DNA of 7,931 nucleotides, from positions 1 to 7,931 of the forward strand of contig QJVU01000662.1 in NCBI GenBank assembly GCA_003235605.1. Direction: 5' to 3'. Below are positions 5,070-7,931 of the stretch, one piece after another (positions within the stretch are counted from its first letter, which is position 1; each line of letters begins with the position of its first letter). The position numbers and the translations under genes are program-made. This stretch comes from Planctomycetota bacterium (GTDB lineage Bacteria; Planctomycetota; UBA1135; UBA2386). The notes under the pieces are model-generated. The model was not told where the DNA came from. It did no database searches and was given only the letters and a program-made list of their open reading frames with translations.

Positions 5070-6647
5070 ATGAGGCACGTCTCGCCATTCCAATTCGCAT
5101 ACGGACTTCCTCTCCTTGCCACACTGCCTTTGGGCGGGGCTGCCGCGGCACAGGTTCTCAGGGTTCCCGCACAGCACACGACGATTGCCGCCGCCCTGGC
5201 GCAGGCGACCTCGGGAACGACGATCCTAGTGGCGGCCGGGACCTACAAGGAGCGTCTGACTTGGCCGGCCGTGGATGGAATTCGATTGCTGTCGGAAGAG
5301 GGACCTGCCAAGACCACGATCGACGGCGAGAGCAAGGGTACGGTCGTGACCTTCGGCGGAAAACTCGGGCGCACCACCCTGCTGGACGGGTTCACCGTCG
5401 CCAACGGCTTCCTGCAAACCTCCAGCGGGCGCAACTACGGCGGTGGGATCCACATCAACGGGGCATCGCCGACGATCCGAGGAAGTCGCATAACAAGCAA
5501 TGTCCTCGACGGCCCCTACTGGAACTACGGCGCGGGGATCTACGTGGCGGGTAGCGGCGCGAACCCCCTGATAGCGAGCAATGTCGTTGATGCGAATGAA
5601 GCCCGCAACGGCTCCTGGAACTACGGGGCCGGCATCTACATAGGATCCGGTGCAAGCGCGGAGATCGTGGGCAACCAGATCCTGAAGAACAAGAACCACT
5701 CGCCTGCCAACGCTTCCGGCAACAGGGGCTATGGCGCTGGCATTCATGTGGATGGCAGCGCGGTGATCGCGTGCAACTTCATTGTCGAGAACCTCAATCA
5801 GACCAGCAGCTGGAACTACGGCGCCGGAATCCGGGTGGGTTCTTCAAGCAGCACCATCCTCGTGCTCAACAACACGATAGCCAGAAACGTGTGCACGGGA
5901 GGCACGTGGACGTACGGAGCTGGTTTCTACACGGAAGCCTCTGCCAACGTCACCTTGGTCGGCAACCTCGTCGCTCAGAACACGGTGTCGAGCTCGAGCT
6001 TCGTCTCGGGAGGTGGGCTGGCACGGAGCAGCGCGACCGGCACCGGGACCGTGTTCCTGGACTACAACGATGTCTGGAACAACACCGGCGGCGACTTCGT
6101 GAACCTCACGAAGGGCAAGAACAGCACCTCCCAGGATCCGAAGTTCGTCTCCGGCCAGGACTACCACCTCACCAAGACTTCGCCTTGTGTGGACGCCAGC
6201 CCAGCCGGCCACCTGCCGGCGTCCGTCTCCATCGACGTGGATGGTGACCCTCGTCGCATCGATGGGAACCTGGACGGTGGGAGTCAAGGCGGCGCCGTGC
6301 TCGACATGGGCGCTGACGAGTTCACCGAGGTGAACATGGCATGGAGCGGCACCCCGAAGTTGGGCAGCAGCATCACCCTCAACATCACGTCGGTGTCCCG
6401 TGGCCTGTTCCTCGTTGGTGTGGATCTGGGTACTGGCGCCGTTTTCATCGATCCCTGGGGCTACTTCCTCCTCGGCCCAGGATTCCTCCTGCTGCCCGGA
6501 GGCGTGACACCGGGTGCCTTCCCGTTGGTCGTGCCCAACGACAACGGCCTCGTAGGACTGACCAGCTACTGGCAGGGAGCGGTTTTTCCCCTGCCCCTGG
6601 GTCCCCGCGGCCAGTTCACCAAGATGTTGTCGCTCACCGCCTACTGA
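5070..6647 (+). CDS. Secreted right-handed parallel beta-helix protein with C-terminal surface domain
   Basis: A 525-residue exported protein. A signal peptide occupies about 1-28 (ends GGAAAAQ). Residues 29-65 look like the N-terminal cap of pectin-lyase-like beta-helices (VLRVPAQHTTIAAAL...ILVAAGTY). Coils then run from about 100 to 345. A repeated turn motif occurs six times: RNYGGGI (121), WNYGAGI (151), WNYGAGI (183), GYGAGI (220), WNYGAGI (248), WTYGAGF (280), spaced 29-36 residues. The ending 'SPCVDASP' (371-378), 'DVDGDPRRIDGN' (389-400) and 'DMGADEF' (412-418) is typical of planctomycete surface beta-helix proteins. Residues about 421-525 form the domain shared with the protein at 277-1740 (core PNDNGLVG). 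The start has AGGG about 7 nt upstream (5059-5062). Such folds usually bind or cleave polysaccharides, but no lyase catalytic residues can be assigned, so a structural or binding surface role is likelier. Confidence 0.92.
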   Translation: MRHVSPFQFAYGLPLLATLPLGGAAAAQVLRVPAQHTTIAAALAQATSGTTILVAAGTYKERLTWPAVDGIRLLSEEGPAKTTIDGESKGTVVTFGGKLGRTTLLDGFTVANGFLQTSSGRNYGGGIHINGASPTIRGSRITSNVLDGPYWNYGAGIYVAGSGANPLIASNVVDANEARNGSWNYGAGIYIGSGASAEIVGNQILKNKNHSPANASGNRGYGAGIHVDGSAVIACNFIVENLNQTSSWNYGAGIRVGSSSSTILVLNNTIARNVCTGGTWTYGAGFYTEASANVTLVGNLVAQNTVSSSSFVSGGGLARSSATGTGTVFLDYNDVWNNTGGDFVNLTKGKNSTSQDPKFVSGQDYHLTKTSPCVDASPAGHLPASVSIDVDGDPRRIDGNLDGGSQGGAVLDMGADEFTEVNMAWSGTPKLGSSITLNITSVSRGLFLVGVDLGTGAVFIDPWGYFLLGPGFLLLPGGVTPGAFPLVVPNDNGLVGLTSYWQGAVFPLPLGPRGQFTKMLSLTAY

Positions 6648-6665
6648 CCGTAGCAGGCTCCGCGA

Positions 6666-6690
6666 CGTCAAGCGGACACCGTTCTTGACG
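6666..6690 (+). terminator. Hairpin after the beta-helix gene
   Basis: CGTCAAG-CGG, loop ACA, then CCG, a 2-nt bulge and CTTGACG form a 10-bp stem with one bulge. It starts 19 nt after the stop codon. The following bases (CCCGTCTTTC) are mildly T-rich but not a true U-tract. The second arm contains TTGACG, which could be mistaken for a -35 box, but no -10 box lies 17 nt further on. Confidence 0.45.
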
Positions 6691-6774
6691 CAGACCTGTT
6701 CCCGTCTTTCACCTCCGGCAACCGACCGCGGGAATACTCGGCCCTCTCGGCCGTTTCACGGCGAGAGCGAGAAT

Positions 6775-6780
6775 GGAGGA
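6775..6780 (+). promoter_or_regulatory. Strong ribosome binding site of a possible miniprotein
   Basis: GGAGGA is 7 nt before the ATG at 6788. An ATG at 6773 in the same frame overlaps the site and would add MEDPY, but has no site of its own. The near-perfect match is the main reason to take the short frame seriously. Confidence 0.45.
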
Positions 6781-6787
6781 TCCTTAC

Positions 6788-6961
6788 ATGGAGTTGGTAC
6801 GAAGACTGGACCCACGGCAGATCCCACCCCTGCGGCGCGGCCCGCTCTGCCACCGGACGAAGGCGGCCAGATCGACCTGGAGCCTGCGAGCTCGCCTCGG
6901 GCTGCACATGGCGATCTCGCTGCTACTCCTGGCAGGGGTGAGTTGGGCGGGCGGCCTGTAG
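6788..6961 (+). CDS. Possible 57-residue membrane miniprotein
   Basis: A short frame with a near-ideal Shine-Dalgarno site (GGAGGA, 7 nt before the ATG). The product is strongly basic in its first 37 residues (many Arg, with 'RRLDPRQIPPLRRG' near the start), followed by one hydrophobic helix 'MAISLLLLAGVSWAGG' at the very C-terminus. This topology suits a tail-anchored or single-pass inner-membrane miniprotein with a cytoplasmic basic arm, or a leader peptide. About three quarters of codons end in G or C, as in neighbouring genes. No family is recognised. It sits 140 bp after the beta-helix gene and 208 bp before the methyltransferase, and the intervening DNA is strongly structured. Against it, random frames in GC-rich DNA are often Arg-rich, and hydrophobic stretches with CTN codons also arise by chance. 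Confidence 0.45.
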   Translation: MELVRRLDPRQIPPLRRGPLCHRTKAARSTWSLRARLGLHMAISLLLLAGVSWAGGL

Positions 6962-7169
6962 CCGGCGGGACCCGGTACGAGGCGCTTCCCCGGGGTCGCC
7001 GGGGCCTGCTTTGCGCCGAGGGCCCGGGAAGCGTTCAAGGACATGGCCCCTGGTCCGGCAGGAATCTGGGGCTTCGGGTGTCCCCGGGTGCTGGCATGGA
7101 CTGCCCCGGGGACACGTTTCCTGGTGTCGGCAACCGTGGGGCAATCGGCCGCGAGGCTACTAGGGCGCT
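6962..7169 (+). other. Strongly structured 208-bp gap before the methyltransferase
   Basis: No credible gene is seen here. Three inverted repeats stand out. CGCTTCCCcGGG (6983-6994) pairs with CCCGGGAAGCG (7023-7033), 11 bp with one bulge. CCCCGG (6988-6993) can instead pair with CCGGGG (6999-7004), which would disrupt the first stem. GTGTCCCCGGG (7078-7088) pairs perfectly with CCCGGGGACAC (7105-7115) over a 16-nt loop. These could be a terminator for the miniprotein, a leader controlling the methyltransferase, or a small RNA. The sequence alone does not decide. Confidence 0.5.
7078..7115 (+). repeat. Perfect 11-bp inverted repeat upstream of the methyltransferase
   Basis: GTGTCCCCGGG and CCCGGGGACAC are exact reverse complements over a 16-nt loop, and pairing does not extend further on either side. 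It ends 54 nt before the methyltransferase start. It may be a transcription terminator or an operator-like site. Confidence 0.45.
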
Positions 7170-7886
7170 ATGGTGGGCACCATGCGCTCCACCGTGGAGA
7201 ACCGCGTTCACCTCCTCATGCGCTTCTTCCGGCGGCTTCGCGCGCTGGAGCCCGCCTCGGTCCTGGACGTCGGCTGTGGAGACGGCCGTCTCCTGGAACT
7301 GTGCAGGGATGCGGGAACGCGCGCTCAGGGCATTGATGCCGACGAACTGGCCGTCAGAGCGCTCTTGAACCGCGGCTTGGTCGTGCACGAGGGTGACGCG
7401 GCTGCCCTCCCTGCCGACGCCAGCTTCGACTGGGTCACGCTCCGGCACGTGCTGCACCACCTGCCAGACGCTGCAACGGCCTTGGACGAGGCCTGTCGGG
7501 TAGCACAGACCGGCGTGTTGTTGGCTGAGCCCTGGTTCGACGTGACGATTCCTTCCCAGTCCCTGGCCCTACGCCTGGATCGGTGGCTCAAGCGGCAACA
7601 TCAACGACTGGGACGCGTGCACGGAGACGCGCTTGCCGCCAGCGAAATCCTGGCACTACTTCCCATGGACCAGAACTTCGAGGTCGAGCTTGAACACTAC
7701 CTTCTCCTGGGCGAGCGTCCCCTCGCCGACCTCGAAGCGGAGGCCGCTCCGCTGCTGAACCAGCTGGCGGAGGGCGATCCCGAGTCAGCCAAGTACGGGC
7801 TTCTTCTCGCAGAGGCCCGCCAGAATGGCCTGACCCACGGCGGCACGATGATTCTCTGCCTCCGCCGGCCCCAAGCGTCATCCTGA
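7170..7886 (+). CDS. Class I SAM-dependent methyltransferase (Methyltransf_11 type)
   Basis: A 238-residue cytoplasmic Rossmann-fold methyltransferase. Motif I 'VLDVGCGDG' (31-39) binds S-adenosylmethionine. The acidic residue ending strand 2 is in 'GIDAD' (54-58). Motif II-III lies in 'EGDAAALPADASFDWVTLRHVLHHLPD' (positions 74-100), with the characteristic 'LHHL'. Strand 5 is 'GVLLAEPWFD' (115-124). The C-terminal half is helical and has the substrate cap, including 'LKRQHQRLGRVHG'. The length is usual for Methyltransf_11 small-molecule or protein methyltransferases, and the substrate cannot be named. Two starts are possible. ATG at 7170 has AGGG 4 nt upstream. ATG at 7182 (MRSTVENRV) has GGTGGG 4 nt upstream and may be the true one. 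The gene stands alone after the structured gap, with no pathway neighbours in view. Confidence 0.9.
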   Translation: MVGTMRSTVENRVHLLMRFFRRLRALEPASVLDVGCGDGRLLELCRDAGTRAQGIDADELAVRALLNRGLVVHEGDAAALPADASFDWVTLRHVLHHLPDAATALDEACRVAQTGVLLAEPWFDVTIPSQSLALRLDRWLKRQHQRLGRVHGDALAASEILALLPMDQNFEVELEHYLLLGERPLADLEAEAAPLLNQLAEGDPESAKYGLLLAEARQNGLTHGGTMILCLRRPQASS

Positions 7887-7892
7887 CGTCCT

Positions 7893-7931
7893 CTACCCGG
7901 GCTCGGCGGCGGGTATCTCCTTCTCGTGGTC
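7893..7931 (-). CDS. Possible 3' end of a convergent gene, cut by the window edge
   Basis: On the minus strand, bases 7931 to 7893 read DHEKEIPAAEPG and then TAG, a charged and Pro/Ala-ending tail typical of protein C-termini. The stop would lie 6 bp beyond the methyltransferase stop on the opposite strand, a usual convergent arrangement. Twelve codons cannot prove a gene and other frames are also open, so this is a low-confidence note. Confidence 0.22.
   Translation of the reverse strand, partial: DHEKEIPAAEPG

Noticed and set aside
4415..5554. 379-codon plus-strand frame
   Set aside because: It overlaps two well-supported genes in a different frame, and its composition is low-complexity and charged.
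5844..6671. 275-codon minus-strand frame
   Set aside because: Antisense to the beta-helix gene, which has a signal peptide and clear repeats. This frame has neither.
6685..6713. TTGACG as a -35 box for the miniprotein
   Set aside because: The hexamer 17 nt downstream (TTCACC) is not a -10 box, and TTGACG is fully explained as one arm of the hairpin at 6666-6690.
6685..7368. 227-codon plus-strand frame overlapping the methyltransferase start
   Set aside because: It continues into the methyltransferase in the wrong frame and has shadow-like Arg/Pro/Gly composition. Only the short frame at 6788-6961 has a good ribosome site.

Overview
The window is GC-rich bacterial DNA that looks like a planctomycete (Planctomycetota) or a similar lineage with large secreted proteomes. 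Three things suggest this, by inference only: several signal-peptide proteins in a row; a secreted beta-helix protein with the 'DVDGDPR...DMGADEF' ending common in planctomycete surface proteins; and a C-terminal beta-rich domain (about 100 residues, with a '.PN..GLVG.....Q' core) present in two of the secreted proteins. No rRNA, tRNA, CRISPR array, insertion sequence or prophage gene was seen.

Layout. Left part, minus strand: the N-terminus of a secreted protein cut by the window edge (1-112), a 487-residue secreted protein with beta-propeller-like repeats and the shared C-terminal domain (277-1740), a 399-residue secreted protein of unrecognised family (2008-3207), and a 72-residue ribbon-helix-helix protein (3519-3737). 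Right part, plus strand: a glycine-tailed RRM RNA-binding protein (4030-4326), a four-helix membrane protein of unknown function (4458-5021), a 525-residue secreted parallel beta-helix protein (5070-6647), a possible 57-residue membrane miniprotein (6788-6961) and a class I SAM-dependent methyltransferase (7170-7886). The last 39 bases may hold the 3' end of a convergent minus-strand gene. The 292-bp gap 3738-4029 separates the two divergent halves and must hold the start signals of the RHH and RRM genes.

How the genes fit together. The secreted proteins are probably surface or periplasmic structural, adhesive or glycan-binding proteins, but no substrate can be named. The RHH and RRM proteins are small DNA- and RNA-binding regulators whose link to the secreted genes is unknown. 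Only 48 bp separate the membrane protein and beta-helix genes, so they may share a transcript. The gaps contain several perfect or near-perfect hairpins, most just after a stop codon and none with a proper U-tract. They are best read as U-less terminators or 3'-end stabilisers.

I see no clear new defence, mobile or biosynthetic system. The points most worth a second look are the WNYGAGI ladder of the beta-helix protein, the C-terminal domain shared by secreted proteins on opposite strands, the miniprotein followed by a strongly structured stretch before the methyltransferase, and the lone RHH gene with a tandem repeat upstream.
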